A stretch of 17,752 nucleotides of DNA from Natrinema soli (GCF_028618695.1 NZ_JAQIVI010000641.1:1-17752), one strand, 5' to 3'. Counted from the stretch's first letter, positions 1-6,929 are shown. Numbers and translations are program-made. Notes: generated by a model not told the origin, from the letters alone.

Positions 1-190
1 TCCCGTCGGTGGTCGCTGCGGGGAAGACGCGAGACGGGGCAGCGTCGATCACACCCTCGAGGCGCAGTCCCGACTCGCGGACGGCGCGAACGTGGTCTTC
101 GCGCGCAACGAGCGTGACATCGTGTTCGTGCGCGAGGATGCCGCCGACGAGGGTGCCGAGGCTCCCCGCACCGATGACGACGGTGTTCAT
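1..190 (-). CDS. panE: Ketopantoate reductase (2-dehydropantoate 2-reductase), N-terminal part; cut by the left edge
   Basis: The minus strand reads from ATG at 190 to the window edge without a stop, giving 63 residues. The protein begins MNTVVIGAGSLGTLVGGILA, a Rossmann NAD(P)-binding start with the G-x-G-x-x-G glycines at residues 8-13. It continues into EHDVTLVARE, the second beta strand expected of this family. Family knowledge: ApbA/PanE proteins reduce 2-dehydropantoate to pantoate with NADPH in the cytosol, on the route to coenzyme A. The ketopantoate-binding C-terminal domain is outside the window, so another 6-phosphogluconate-dehydrogenase-like reductase cannot be excluded. A TTTTC stretch about 27 bases upstream of the ATG fits a leaderless haloarchaeal promoter, so it is probably transcribed separately from the genes to its right. 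Confidence 0.82.
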   Translation of the reverse strand, partial: MNTVVIGAGSLGTLVGGILAHEHDVTLVAREDHVRAVRESGLRLEGVIDAAPSRVFPAATTDG

Positions 191-214
191 GGCTCGAGGT
201 GGAACGAGTGGGGT

Positions 215-219
215 GAAAA
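215..219 (-). promoter_or_regulatory. TATA-like box for panE (candidate)
   Basis: On the minus strand the sequence GTTTTCA is centred about 27 bases before the panE ATG at 190. That is the usual spacing for a leaderless haloarchaeal transcript. The match to the TTTAWA consensus is only partial. Confidence 0.4.
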
Positions 220-240
220 CGATGTCGTCCGATGGTCGGC

Positions 241-266
241 CGCGGCTCGCGGTTCCGGAAGCCGCG
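241..266 (-). terminator. Hairpin just after the stop of the 268-576 gene
   Basis: Arms cgcggct (241-247) and agccgcg (260-266) form a perfect 7-bp GC-rich stem with a 12-base loop. It starts one base after the stop codon of the zinc-ribbon gene. No clear U tract follows, so it may be a 3'-end structure rather than a terminator. Confidence 0.35.
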
Positions 267-267
267 C

Positions 268-576
268 TCAATCCTCGGTCCAGTAGTAAAGGTCCTCGCG
301 GTCGGCACCGCAGTTCGGGCACTCGTCGGGCACGTCGTGGTCGAGCCGCCCCAGTTCGCCACACTCCCAGCAGCGCCACATGAGTTCGGCCTCACCGAAT
401 TTCTGACCCGACCGCACGTGTTCGACGCTCAATCCCTCGATCCCGTCCCGAAGCGTGATGTAGAGCCCGTTCTCGTCGACACCGCGAATTCGACCGATCT
501 CCGTCCCGTCGTCGGTGTAAACCGTCGTCCCGAACCCCAGTCGTGATCGCTCTTCGGCCATGTGAGTCACCGACAC
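268..576 (-). CDS. Small zinc-ribbon protein with PRC-barrel-like N-terminus (DUF7130-type, rubredoxin-like), copy 1
   Basis: This 102-residue acidic protein has no assigned function. Residues about 14-50 (GTTVYTDDGTEIGRIRGV and following) resemble a small beta-barrel of the PRC type. Residues about 68-90 hold two CxxC knuckles, CWEC and CPNC, the spacing of a rubredoxin-like zinc ribbon, and the protein ends in YYWTED. It is closely similar along its length to the next gene upstream (668-1006), so the two are tandem paralogues. Family knowledge, from memory: this architecture recurs in haloarchaea as a domain of unknown function. I chose the ATG at 576 because a TATA-like element lies about 24-31 bases before it. 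An alternative start is Met6 at 561, which would leave a 15-base leader. A redox or metal-binding role is inference only. Confidence 0.8.
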   Translation of the reverse strand: MSVTHMAEERSRLGFGTTVYTDDGTEIGRIRGVDENGLYITLRDGIEGLSVEHVRSGQKFGEAELMWRCWECGELGRLDHDVPDECPNCGADREDLYYWTED

Positions 577-597
577 GAATCTACGTTTCGAGCCGGG

Positions 598-610
598 ATA
601 AATCTATATA
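598..610 (-). promoter_or_regulatory. TATA box for copy 1 of the zinc-ribbon pair
   Basis: On the minus strand the sequence TATATAGATTTAT covers this interval, 22-34 bases before the ATG at 576. It is the most AT-rich stretch in the 91-base gap between the two paralogues. This indicates that copy 1 has its own promoter. Confidence 0.6.
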
Positions 611-667
611 TGCTATACAGAATTGGTCGGTCCCGCCAGCGATCGTCCGCGCTCGGCTGCGTTCGAT

Positions 668-1006
668 TCAGTCTTCGGTCCAGTACATCAGGTCCTCGCG
701 TTCGGTGCCGCAGTTCGGACACTCGTCGGGGAGCCCTCCCTCGATATCGCCCATTTCGCCACACTCCATGCAGCGCCACATGAGTTCCGCCTCGCCGAAC
801 GACTGCCCCGACCGGGCGTGCTCGACGCTCATCGCCTCGGCACCCTCGCGGGTGGTGACGAAGAAGCCGCTCCGTTCGAAGCCCCGAATACGGCCGATCT
901 CGTTGCCGTCCTCGTCGTAGACCGTCTGCCCGAAGTCGAGTTCCCGCACCTCCTCGAGAGCCTCCTCGTCGCCTTCCTTCGTCGGTGTCTCGCCAGTTTC
1001 GACCAT
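668..1006 (-). CDS. Small zinc-ribbon protein with PRC-barrel-like N-terminus (DUF7130-type, rubredoxin-like), copy 2
   Basis: This 112-residue paralogue of the 268-576 gene shares GRIRG, MSVEHARSGQ/LSVEHVRSGQ, FGEAELMWRC, the two CxxC knuckles (CMEC and CPNC) and the terminal YWTED. It differs by a longer acidic, Glu-rich N-terminal tail (residues 1-24) and by a Met-rich CMECGEMGD loop in place of CWECGELGR. The preserved cysteines in both copies argue that each still binds a metal, probably zinc or iron. A TTTAT element 25-29 bases before the ATG at 1006 supports this start and leaderless transcription. The 91-base gap with its own TATA box suggests the copies are expressed separately rather than as one message. 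The function is unknown. Confidence 0.82.
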   Translation of the reverse strand: MVETGETPTKEGDEEALEEVRELDFGQTVYDEDGNEIGRIRGFERSGFFVTTREGAEAMSVEHARSGQSFGEAELMWRCMECGEMGDIEGGLPDECPNCGTEREDLMYWTED

Positions 1007-1030
1007 AAACGATTCTTACCGGCGACGGCG

Positions 1031-1035
1031 ATAAA
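1031..1035 (-). promoter_or_regulatory. TATA box for copy 2 of the zinc-ribbon pair
   Basis: TTTAT on the minus strand is centred 27 bases before the ATG at 1006, the standard position for a leaderless haloarchaeal gene. Confidence 0.6.
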
Positions 1036-1404
1036 GTCACAGCGCGCATTGTGCGAGCGGCCGCTCGAGGGAGTGAAGCGGACGATCTCGGGACGCCGAG
1101 ATCGCAGCAAATCATGTGAGTTGTATCCGTGGTAATAGAAAACAATATACACCATCCGAACAGAGACACGCGAGATGATAGTTTGTCTCACATCTGGTTT
1201 TCGTGACGGTGGCGTTGCCGTCGGCTCACACGACCTCGAGTCGCGCGGATCGAGGAAAACGCCGGTTACTATCGCATCAATCGACACCAGAAGTCCTGTA
1301 CGGCCAGTCGCTCCGAATCCGCTGCGGTCGGCGGACGCACCCATCAGGTGCAATCCGATCCCTCATACGGTTGCGGGCCCTGGAACGGATACCGTGATCC
1401 GATC
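1036..1404. other. Gene-free spacer between divergent genes
   Basis: About 370 bases separate the zinc-ribbon gene (minus) from the hydrolase (plus). An AT-rich pocket at 1127-1150 includes AATATAC at 1144-1150, which could be a promoter starting a transcript near 1174. That would give the hydrolase a leader of about 230 bases. A 77-codon reading frame at 1175-1408 overlaps the hydrolase ATG. Its composition is not acidic and its codon use is not haloarchaeal, so I do not call it a gene. No SD-like motif or TATA box lies close to the hydrolase start. Confidence 0.4.
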
Positions 1405-2316
1405 ATGAGCGGGACCGGCGTCGCGACGATCGGTGACTGTCGGATCGCCTACCGGCGCGCGGGGACGAGCGGCCCGCCCGTCGTCCTCTGCCACGGCGCG
1501 GGGATCGACGACGCGACCGTCTCGTGGCGACACGCGATCGACGCGCTGGCCGACGACTACCGGGTCTACGCGATCGACTGGCCGGAGTACGGGAACAGTT
1601 CGGGAGACGTCGAGCACACCGTCGAAACGTACGTCGATATCCTCGGGGGATTCCTCGAGACGCTCCCCTTCGAGCGCGTCTCGCTCGCCGGGATCTCGAT
1701 GGGCGGCGGCGTCGCGCTCGGCTACGCGCTCGATAACCCCGACCGCGTCGAGCGACTCGTGCTCGTCGACAGCTACGGGCTCGGTGACCGACTATCCAGC
1801 GCCCTCCAGTGGAAGTTCCTCTCGCAGATCCCCGGGATGACCGAGTTCGGAAAAATCGCCGCCAGTACGAGTACGCGAAGCGTTCGAAGCGTTCTCGCTT
1901 CGCTCGTCGCGGACGCCGACGCACTGCCCGAGCCCTTCGTCGACGACGTCAGGGAGAAACTGATGGAGCCGGGCTCGATACGGGCGTTCACGGAATTTCA
2001 GGAGAACGAGCTCTCCTTCAGCGGCCGCGTCGCGACGAACTTCGTCGACGACCTCGAGTCGCTGTCGGTGCCGACGCTGCTCGTCCACGGTGAGGATGAC
2101 CCGCTGGTCCCCCTCGAGTGGTCGGAGCGAGCGGCGGCGCTGATTCCGAACGCGGAACTCGACGTGATCGAGGACTGCGGTCACTGGACGCCTCGAGAGC
2201 GACCCGATCGGTTCAACGAGAGCCTTCGAAACTGGCTGCCGGACCCACAGCGGGTGCCCACCCCGCAGTACACCAAGGCCGGAATGCCCGGCGTCACTCG
2301 AGTCAGCAGCGATTAG
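1405..2316 (+). CDS. Alpha/beta hydrolase
   Basis: This 303-residue soluble protein has the complete alpha/beta-hydrolase fold signature. The oxyanion-hole segment is VVLCHGAGIDD (about residues 26-36). The nucleophile elbow is GISMG with Ser98, the catalytic acid is probably Asp232 in HGEDDPLVP, and the catalytic His260 is in EDCGHW. A lid-like helical insert lies at about 125-205. The ATG at 1405 is chosen because the conserved fold begins directly after it (GDCRIAYRRAG). A GTG at 1348 would add 19 residues with no family resemblance. The substrate cannot be read from sequence; esterases, haloperoxidase-like enzymes and C-C hydrolases share these motifs. A 23-residue tail after the last helix is not typical. 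The gene is alone on its strand and converges on polC. Confidence 0.88.
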   Translation: MSGTGVATIGDCRIAYRRAGTSGPPVVLCHGAGIDDATVSWRHAIDALADDYRVYAIDWPEYGNSSGDVEHTVETYVDILGGFLETLPFERVSLAGISMGGGVALGYALDNPDRVERLVLVDSYGLGDRLSSALQWKFLSQIPGMTEFGKIAASTSTRSVRSVLASLVADADALPEPFVDDVREKLMEPGSIRAFTEFQENELSFSGRVATNFVDDLESLSVPTLLVHGEDDPLVPLEWSERAAALIPNAELDVIEDCGHWTPRERPDRFNESLRNWLPDPQRVPTPQYTKAGMPGVTRVSSD

Positions 2317-2514
2317 AGCCGTCTCGTTCTTCTCCGTTGTCATTCACCATCTGGCCGGGAGCGCGTCCGAACGAATGTGAGGGCGCGGGACCCGGGGGAG
2401 GGCAGGCCGTTGCCCAAACACCGACCGCGAGCGAACCCGAAGGGTGAGCGAGCGGGCCGACGACTGACTCGGCGTGAGTGAAACGAACGGAGAGGAAGGA
2501 GGAGTGCTTTTGAT
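2317..2514. other. Gene-free convergent spacer, G/A-rich
   Basis: This sequence lies between the hydrolase stop and the inverted repeat behind polC. It holds a pyrimidine-rich stretch right after the hydrolase (CGTTCTTCTCCGTTGTC, about 2325-2341) that may end its transcript. It also holds a small hairpin (gggca 2400-2404 / tgccc 2411-2415). A purine-rich tract at 2420-2505 carries variations on gagcgaac...gtgagcgag, a style often seen between haloarchaeal genes. No acceptable coding frame was seen. Confidence 0.4.
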
Positions 2515-2592
2515 CGAAATTTTATCGAGGGACAGCGCGCTTGCGACAGAGAATCCTGTCGCGAGCGCGCCAGACCGCAGAATAAAATTTCG
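2515..2592. terminator. Nested inverted repeat directly behind polC (probable bidirectional terminator or 3' structure)
   Basis: The outer arms cgaaattttat (2515-2525) and ataaaatttcg (2582-2592) are a perfect 11-bp inverted repeat. Inside is a 15-base stem, gcgcgcttgcgacag (2535-2549) against ctgtcgcgagcgcgc (2556-2570), with one G-T type mismatch and a 6-base loop. The right outer arm ends exactly one base before the polC stop codon (2593-2595). Hydrolase and polC converge here, so termination of both transcripts is the simplest reading. A MITE-like element is an alternative, but I see no target-site duplication. Confidence 0.6.
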
Positions 2593-5500
2593 TTACATGA
2601 AATCCTCGATCCCGCTCTGCTTGTTCTTATCGTTCTCGAAGACGCTCTCGAGGGCCTTCTCGAGCACCTCGAGGCGCTGTTTCGTGTAGGGGCGGCAGTC
2701 GTACTCGTCGGCGACCTGGATGGCCGTCTGCATGTACTTGTTCACCGAGCCCTTGTGGACGGTGAGGTTGACGCGGCCGCCGCACTCCCGGCAGTCGCCG
2801 GTCAGGGGCATCCGGCGGAACTTCTCGCCGCAGTCGAGACAGCGGGTTTCCTGTCGGGAGAACGCCCGGAGGTTCCCGATGAGGTCCGGCAGGAAGTGGT
2901 ACTCGATAACCCGCTCGGCGACGTCGGTCTCGTCGACGGCCGCGAGCTTGCGCGAGAGCTCGAGCTGGGCGTCCATCTTGTCCATCATCGAGCCCAGCGT
3001 CTTGTACGCCGAGAGGTCGGGCCCCATCGCGATGTTAGTGGTGTCGTGAGTGTGGTCGAAGCCGGTGTACTCGGTATCGGTGCCGAGCGTGTCCTCGGCG
3101 ATTTCGACGTCGACGTCCTCCGGGTCTGCCTGCTCGAGGGTGGCGAGGTAAAAGTCGCGGGGGTACTGCCTGACGACGTCCATGTTGTGGGCCTCGTCGT
3201 CGATCTCGGAGGGATCGATGCGGGAGGACATGACGAGGGGTGCGTCCATCTTCCCCCCTCGTTGGTCGGGGAGGAAGGATTTGCTAAAGTTAAGTAAACC
3301 GTCAAGTAGCAGCATTACGCAATCCTCATCACCGTCGCAATTCCGACGTTTCGCGGCGTGAAAGTACGGATGAGCGTATCCCACTGCAGCGCTCGTGAAC
3401 CCTATCACTCTCCCGACAGTTGCCGCGGACGTGTGGGGTGCCATGCCGAAGACGAGTTCGCCCACGAGGTCCTGGCGGTCCTCGAACTCGTAGTAGGGCT
3501 CGAGGACGTAGTACTGCTCGAGCAGGTCGTCGATGAAGTCGGCGGTTTGCAACATGTGCTCGGCCGCGCCGTTCGAGAGGACGATGTCCTGCACGCGGAG
3601 TTCGACCAGCTGGTCCTCGTGGGTGAGCGGTTCGCCGTGGATGTCCTCCTCGTAGTCCAGCGCCTGCAGCTGGCCGACGTCGACGTCGAGTTCGCTCGCG
3701 CGGACGGCCGTGACTGGCAGGTCGGTCATATCGTAGCGGACGGTGCCGTCCTTGAACGTGGAAACGTCGTGTTTCGCGCGCAGGATTCCCTTCTCGATCG
3801 GTTCGGGGACCTTGGTTTGTGAGGTGAGCCCCTTGACGCCTTTGAGGATCTCGAAGGCGTTCTCGCGTTCGCCGACCGACTCGAGAGCGTCGCGGTACTC
3901 CTCGTGGATATCGATCTCGCGGGTGTCTACGCAGGTCGCCTGACGCTCACAGCGGGGACACTCGACGCGACCGGCCTCGTCGGGGTCGACCTGAACGTCG
4001 CAGTCGTAACAGCGGTAGTCCGGCGTCGTGCGGGCGTTGCAGTCCGGGCAGCGGTTCTTGAACGTCTCCGTCCCGCAGGACTCACAGCGCTGGCGACCGA
4101 TCTGGACGTCGACGACGCCGGGGGTGTCCGACATCGTCTCGGCGTGTTTAGCGGCGTCGGCGACGTTGCGCTGCGTGCCGCCGGCCTCGCCGATCGGGAA
4201 CAGGGTGTGGACCGCCGGGCTCAGATCGCGGCTCTCGGATTTCTCCGGCCGGCCCATCCGGTTGCCGATCCGGGTCGGAGCCCGCTCGCGGACCCGGAAG
4301 GGAGCGACTTCGTTGACCGCCTCGATGGCGTTGTCGCCCTCGGTCTCGTGGCCCCACGTTCGCGCCCGCTCCGAGAGGTCGTCGTCGGACCACGTTCGCT
4401 CGAGGTCGACGATCGGCTCCTGCGCGTTGTTCCTGGATTCGGACTCGAGCGCGGATCCGTCGGCGACCGCCCGTCGCGGCTCACAGCCCAGCGTCCGGAC
4501 GAACGGCCGCCAGCCGTCGATCTCGATGCGGTCCTCGTCCGGGCGCTGCCGGTGCTCGATGACGATCGTCTCGAGCGCCTCCCGAACGGACTCCGTGTAT
4601 TCGAGTACGAGCGTCGCGTCACCATCGACGTCGCCCTCGACTCGGCCGTCCGCGACGGCCGCGGCGAGCGTCCGGAAGGCGTCGACCGAGATGTCGTGCC
4701 AGAGGACGGTGTACTCGGGATGGAGCGGCGCGTCGTACTCCATCGCCCACTCGAGGGCTTCGTCGGCGTCGGGGAACTCGAGGTCGATTCGGGGGTCGTC
4801 CTCGAGCGCCTGTACGTCCGCGCCGGCGGCTGCGAGGTCCTGCACCCACCACTCGTAGGTGTAGGAGGCCGGGGCGAGCGGGTGGTTGTTCTCGACGAAC
4901 TCGCCGTAGTTGACCAGGTACTCGCCGAGGTCGAGGATCGCCTCGACGCCGTTTCTGATCTCGAGGGCGTCCTCGGGGTCGTCGATCCGCCGGACGTCGC
5001 CGTTGGCGAGTCTGACCGTCGGCCCCTCCAGCGAGTCGACGGGAACGACTCCGGCAGCCTTGCCGGGACGTTCGGTCTTGATCTGGGTGCCCGTCGCGAG
5101 GAAGTCGTCGACGAGGTGCATCGCAGCGGGGTGGACGCCGGCGGTCGCGAAGCCGTGATTGCGCGCCCGACCGTATCGGAGGCGAAAACCGCCCTTCGAA
5201 CACGGATGGGAGAAGACGGGCCGGCCGGCGATCAGGTCCCGGAGGAACTTCTCGGAGGTCTCCACGCGCGGGGGGCCCTCGGAGTCGTCGCCGGGAGCGT
5301 CGCCGCTGCCGTCGTCCGGTTCGTTCGGGTCGGTCTCGGCCGATCCCTCGTCGTCCTCGTCGTCCTCGTTGCTCTCGCCAGATTCGTCACCCGCGGCGTC
5401 CGCCTCCGCACCATCGTCGTCGTAATAGTTGCCGTCGATAAGGTCCTGCAGCCACGGCCAGTCGACCTCGTCGAGATTGCGGGTGTAGCGCTGAATCTTC

Positions 5501-6261
5501 GGTGCTTTCAGCGCGATCCCCTCGGCGAGGACGAGACACATCCCGCCGCGGGCGCTGTTGGTGTCGACCCGCTCGAGGTCGCGAAAGCCCGAGACCTCCT
5601 CGTCGCCGGTGGCCTCCCCGTCGAGCATGATCGGGAGGTTCTTCGCGATGAATTTGGCCTCCGAGTCTTTCGGGGAGTACTGCAGTCCCGTCTCCTTGTC
5701 GTAGAGGCCGAGCTCCTCGGCGTAGCGTTCGACCTCCTCCTGACGGGCGTCGTACTGTTCGATGCCCACGAGTGCGCGCGTGTAGTCGGCGACGAGCACC
5801 GAGAGGGCCTGTGCCGTTCCGCCCGCGGAGCGAATCGGACCGGCGTAGTAGACGTTGACGAACTCCGTTCCGTCGTCGTTCGTGAGGATTTCGACCCTGT
5901 CGATCCCCTCGATGGGCGCGGCGACGACCCCCTCCGTCAGGAGCGCGACCGCGGTGCGGACCGCGCCCTCGATCTTACCGGCGTTCGTCTCGTAGTCACC
6001 GACGCGTCCCTCCGCGAAGTCTTCGGCGAGTTCGAGGGCGGCCTCCTCCCTGCTCATCTGTCCCTCGAGTTCGCGGACGCGTTCGGCGACGCCGTCGATG
6101 CCGAGGATGTTCTCGACGCGGTCGGCCATGTCCTTGGCGACCGGGATCTCGACTTCGGGTTTCGGATCGCCGCCCCGTTCCTTGGCCCGCTCGGCGACGG
6201 CGAGGGCGTCCTCGAGCTGATCCTCGAGCCCCTGAAAGTACTGTTCGTCTTCGGTGCGCAT
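2593..6261 (-). CDS. polC: DNA polymerase D (family D) large catalytic subunit DP2
   Basis: This 1222-residue protein is the polymerase subunit of the archaeal replicative PolD, which pairs with the exonuclease subunit DP1. Visible family marks: the N-terminal segment with GPIRSAGGTAQA (about 141-152), a central four-knuckle zinc region with cysteines between 726 and 777, the catalytic motif NCDGDED at 974-980, and a C-terminal zinc finger at Cys1141/1144/1157/1160. A haloarchaeal acidic, Asp/Glu/Ser-rich insert occupies about 280-331 and is probably a disordered surface loop. No intein interrupts the gene, although the NCDGDED site is where DP2 inteins occur in other archaea (from memory). 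Codon use around that site is aberrant (about 3262-3440). The start ATG at 6261 follows the stop of the PPC-domain gene after a single base, so the two are cotranscribed and probably translationally coupled. Confidence 0.97.
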   Translation of the reverse strand: MRTEDEQYFQGLEDQLEDALAVAERAKERGGDPKPEVEIPVAKDMADRVENILGIDGVAERVRELEGQMSREEAALELAEDFAEGRVGDYETNAGKIEGAVRTAVALLTEGVVAAPIEGIDRVEILTNDDGTEFVNVYYAGPIRSAGGTAQALSVLVADYTRALVGIEQYDARQEEVERYAEELGLYDKETGLQYSPKDSEAKFIAKNLPIMLDGEATGDEEVSGFRDLERVDTNSARGGMCLVLAEGIALKAPKIQRYTRNLDEVDWPWLQDLIDGNYYDDDGAEADAAGDESGESNEDDEDDEGSAETDPNEPDDGSGDAPGDDSEGPPRVETSEKFLRDLIAGRPVFSHPCSKGGFRLRYGRARNHGFATAGVHPAAMHLVDDFLATGTQIKTERPGKAAGVVPVDSLEGPTVRLANGDVRRIDDPEDALEIRNGVEAILDLGEYLVNYGEFVENNHPLAPASYTYEWWVQDLAAAGADVQALEDDPRIDLEFPDADEALEWAMEYDAPLHPEYTVLWHDISVDAFRTLAAAVADGRVEGDVDGDATLVLEYTESVREALETIVIEHRQRPDEDRIEIDGWRPFVRTLGCEPRRAVADGSALESESRNNAQEPIVDLERTWSDDDLSERARTWGHETEGDNAIEAVNEVAPFRVRERAPTRIGNRMGRPEKSESRDLSPAVHTLFPIGEAGGTQRNVADAAKHAETMSDTPGVVDVQIGRQRCESCGTETFKNRCPDCNARTTPDYRCYDCDVQVDPDEAGRVECPRCERQATCVDTREIDIHEEYRDALESVGERENAFEILKGVKGLTSQTKVPEPIEKGILRAKHDVSTFKDGTVRYDMTDLPVTAVRASELDVDVGQLQALDYEEDIHGEPLTHEDQLVELRVQDIVLSNGAAEHMLQTADFIDDLLEQYYVLEPYYEFEDRQDLVGELVFGMAPHTSAATVGRVIGFTSAAVGYAHPYFHAAKRRNCDGDEDCVMLLLDGLLNFSKSFLPDQRGGKMDAPLVMSSRIDPSEIDDEAHNMDVVRQYPRDFYLATLEQADPEDVDVEIAEDTLGTDTEYTGFDHTHDTTNIAMGPDLSAYKTLGSMMDKMDAQLELSRKLAAVDETDVAERVIEYHFLPDLIGNLRAFSRQETRCLDCGEKFRRMPLTGDCRECGGRVNLTVHKGSVNKYMQTAIQVADEYDCRPYTKQRLEVLEKALESVFENDKNKQSGIEDFM

Positions 6262-6262
6262 C

Positions 6263-6727
6263 TTAGAGCCAGAGGTCGAGTTCGGTGGTGTCGTCGTACT
6301 CGCGCTCGAGGGGCTCTGCGAAGACGCGCATGTGAACCTCGCCTGCCCAGACGGACGCCTCGTTCAGGTGGCCGGCGTAGGTGGTTCCCTCGTCGTCCGA
6401 GAGGACCGCGTGGGTGTGGGCGAACCGTTCGCCATCGTCGGACGGTGTCCGACTGCTCGAGGAGCGTTGCTCCTCGCTGTCCAGCCAGGAGACGTTCCCG
6501 ACGCAGCTGGCGACCTCGAGCGGCTCGTCGAACTCGATCGGGTAGTACTCGCACTCGTCCTGATCGTAAAACCAGAGTTCGGCGTCCTGGACCGCGCCGA
6601 GCGCGGTAAACCAGGCGGCGTCGGCGTCAACCGTGTCCGCGAGCGACTCGATCTCGGCCCGCCAGTCGGCACCCGTCTCGAGGCGGGCGACGTACTCGTC
6701 CGTGGTCTCGACGGCGCGATAGTTCAT
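6263..6727 (-). CDS. PPC/DUF296-domain protein (putative DNA-binding), cotranscribed with polC
   Basis: This 154-residue protein has the PPC (plants and prokaryotes conserved, DUF296) fold: TALGAVQDAELWFYDQDE, then RFAHTHAVLSDDEG and AGHL, where HxH and the later His are the usual metal-site-like positions. Plant members are AT-hook nuclear proteins. The prokaryotic role is not settled, and DNA binding is inferred from the family name. The ATG at 6727 is chosen because the protein then starts MNYRAVETTDEYVARLE, as I recall for haloarchaeal homologues. A TTG two codons upstream is less likely. A TTTTT box lies about 28 bases before the ATG. Residues about 84-98 (SEEQRSSSSRTPSDD) are Ser-rich, interrupt the usual short loop before the HTH motif, and are encoded by two adjacent palindromes. 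The one-base gap to polC suggests an operon. Confidence 0.85.
   Translation of the reverse strand: MNYRAVETTDEYVARLETGADWRAEIESLADTVDADAAWFTALGAVQDAELWFYDQDECEYYPIEFDEPLEVASCVGNVSWLDSEEQRSSSSRTPSDDGERFAHTHAVLSDDEGTTYAGHLNEASVWAGEVHMRVFAEPLEREYDDTTELDLWL
6437..6476. repeat. Two adjacent palindromes inside the PPC-domain gene
   Basis: The first hairpin is gtcgga (6437-6442) / tccgac (6448-6453) with a 5-base loop. The second is cgaggagc (6458-6465) / gctcctcg (6469-6476), a perfect 8-bp stem with a 3-base loop. Together they cover almost exactly the codons for the Ser-rich segment, residues 84-98. Confidence 0.65.
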
Positions 6728-6750
6728 ACGCAACTACTGTGACGGCCGGG

Positions 6751-6758
6751 AGAAAAAG
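6751..6758 (-). promoter_or_regulatory. TATA-like box for the PPC-polC operon (candidate)
   Basis: CTTTTTCT on the minus strand is centred about 28 bases before the ATG at 6727. It is T-rich rather than a classic TTTAWA, but it is placed correctly for a leaderless transcript. Confidence 0.45.
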
Positions 6759-6821
6759 CCCTCCGGTCGGATGCAGCTACACTCGAGGTCGTTACTCACT
6801 GGCGTGGAATAGTGTAAACCA

Positions 6822-6909
6822 ATTGCTCAATATAGAGCCGTACAGAAAGGGTGTTCACATAAATTATTTGTCTTGAACGGATCGGCAGTAATGAACACTG
6901 TAGAGCAAT
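6822..6909. repeat. Interrupted inverted repeat in the spacer before the importer operon
   Basis: The right arm tgaacactgtagagcaat is continuous (6892-6909). Its reverse complement is found on the left in the same order, but split into attgctc (6822-6828), tacag (6841-6845) and tgttca (6852-6857). All 18 bases match, with 12- and 6-base insertions between the blocks. The enclosed segment is AT-rich (cataaattatttgtct). It could be a regulatory structure for the importer operon or an eroded mobile-element end. It could also be chance in AT-rich DNA. Confidence 0.35.
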
Positions 6910-6929
6910 AATGTACAGGTGTCGTGGTC

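Noticed and set aside
655..670. gttcgattc resembling a tRNA T-arm
   Set aside because: No matching acceptor stem or anticodon arm surrounds it. It falls at the end of the zinc-ribbon gene.
1175..1408. 77-codon plus-strand frame overlapping the hydrolase start, with AATATAC about 28 bases upstream
   Set aside because: Codon choice is mixed, the product is basic and lacks any motif, and the overlap with the hydrolase ATG can be chance. The TATA-like element may serve the hydrolase instead.
1875..1903. Palindrome gcgaagcg/cgcttcgc inside the hydrolase gene
   Set aside because: It encodes an ordinary stretch of the lid region (TRSVRSVLASL) and has a 13-base loop. No sign that it is an insertion or functional site.
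3322..3342. Intein in polC
   Set aside because: The catalytic motif NCDGDED is continuous and no Hint-domain or endonuclease motifs occur. The length of about 1222 residues fits an intein-free DP2 with an acidic insert.
3904..6609. 901-codon open frame on the plus strand
   Set aside because: It lies antisense to polC and the PPC gene, whose domains are unmistakable. Long antisense frames are expected in high-GC haloarchaeal genes. The product is a Val/Asp/Arg-rich shadow with no domain.
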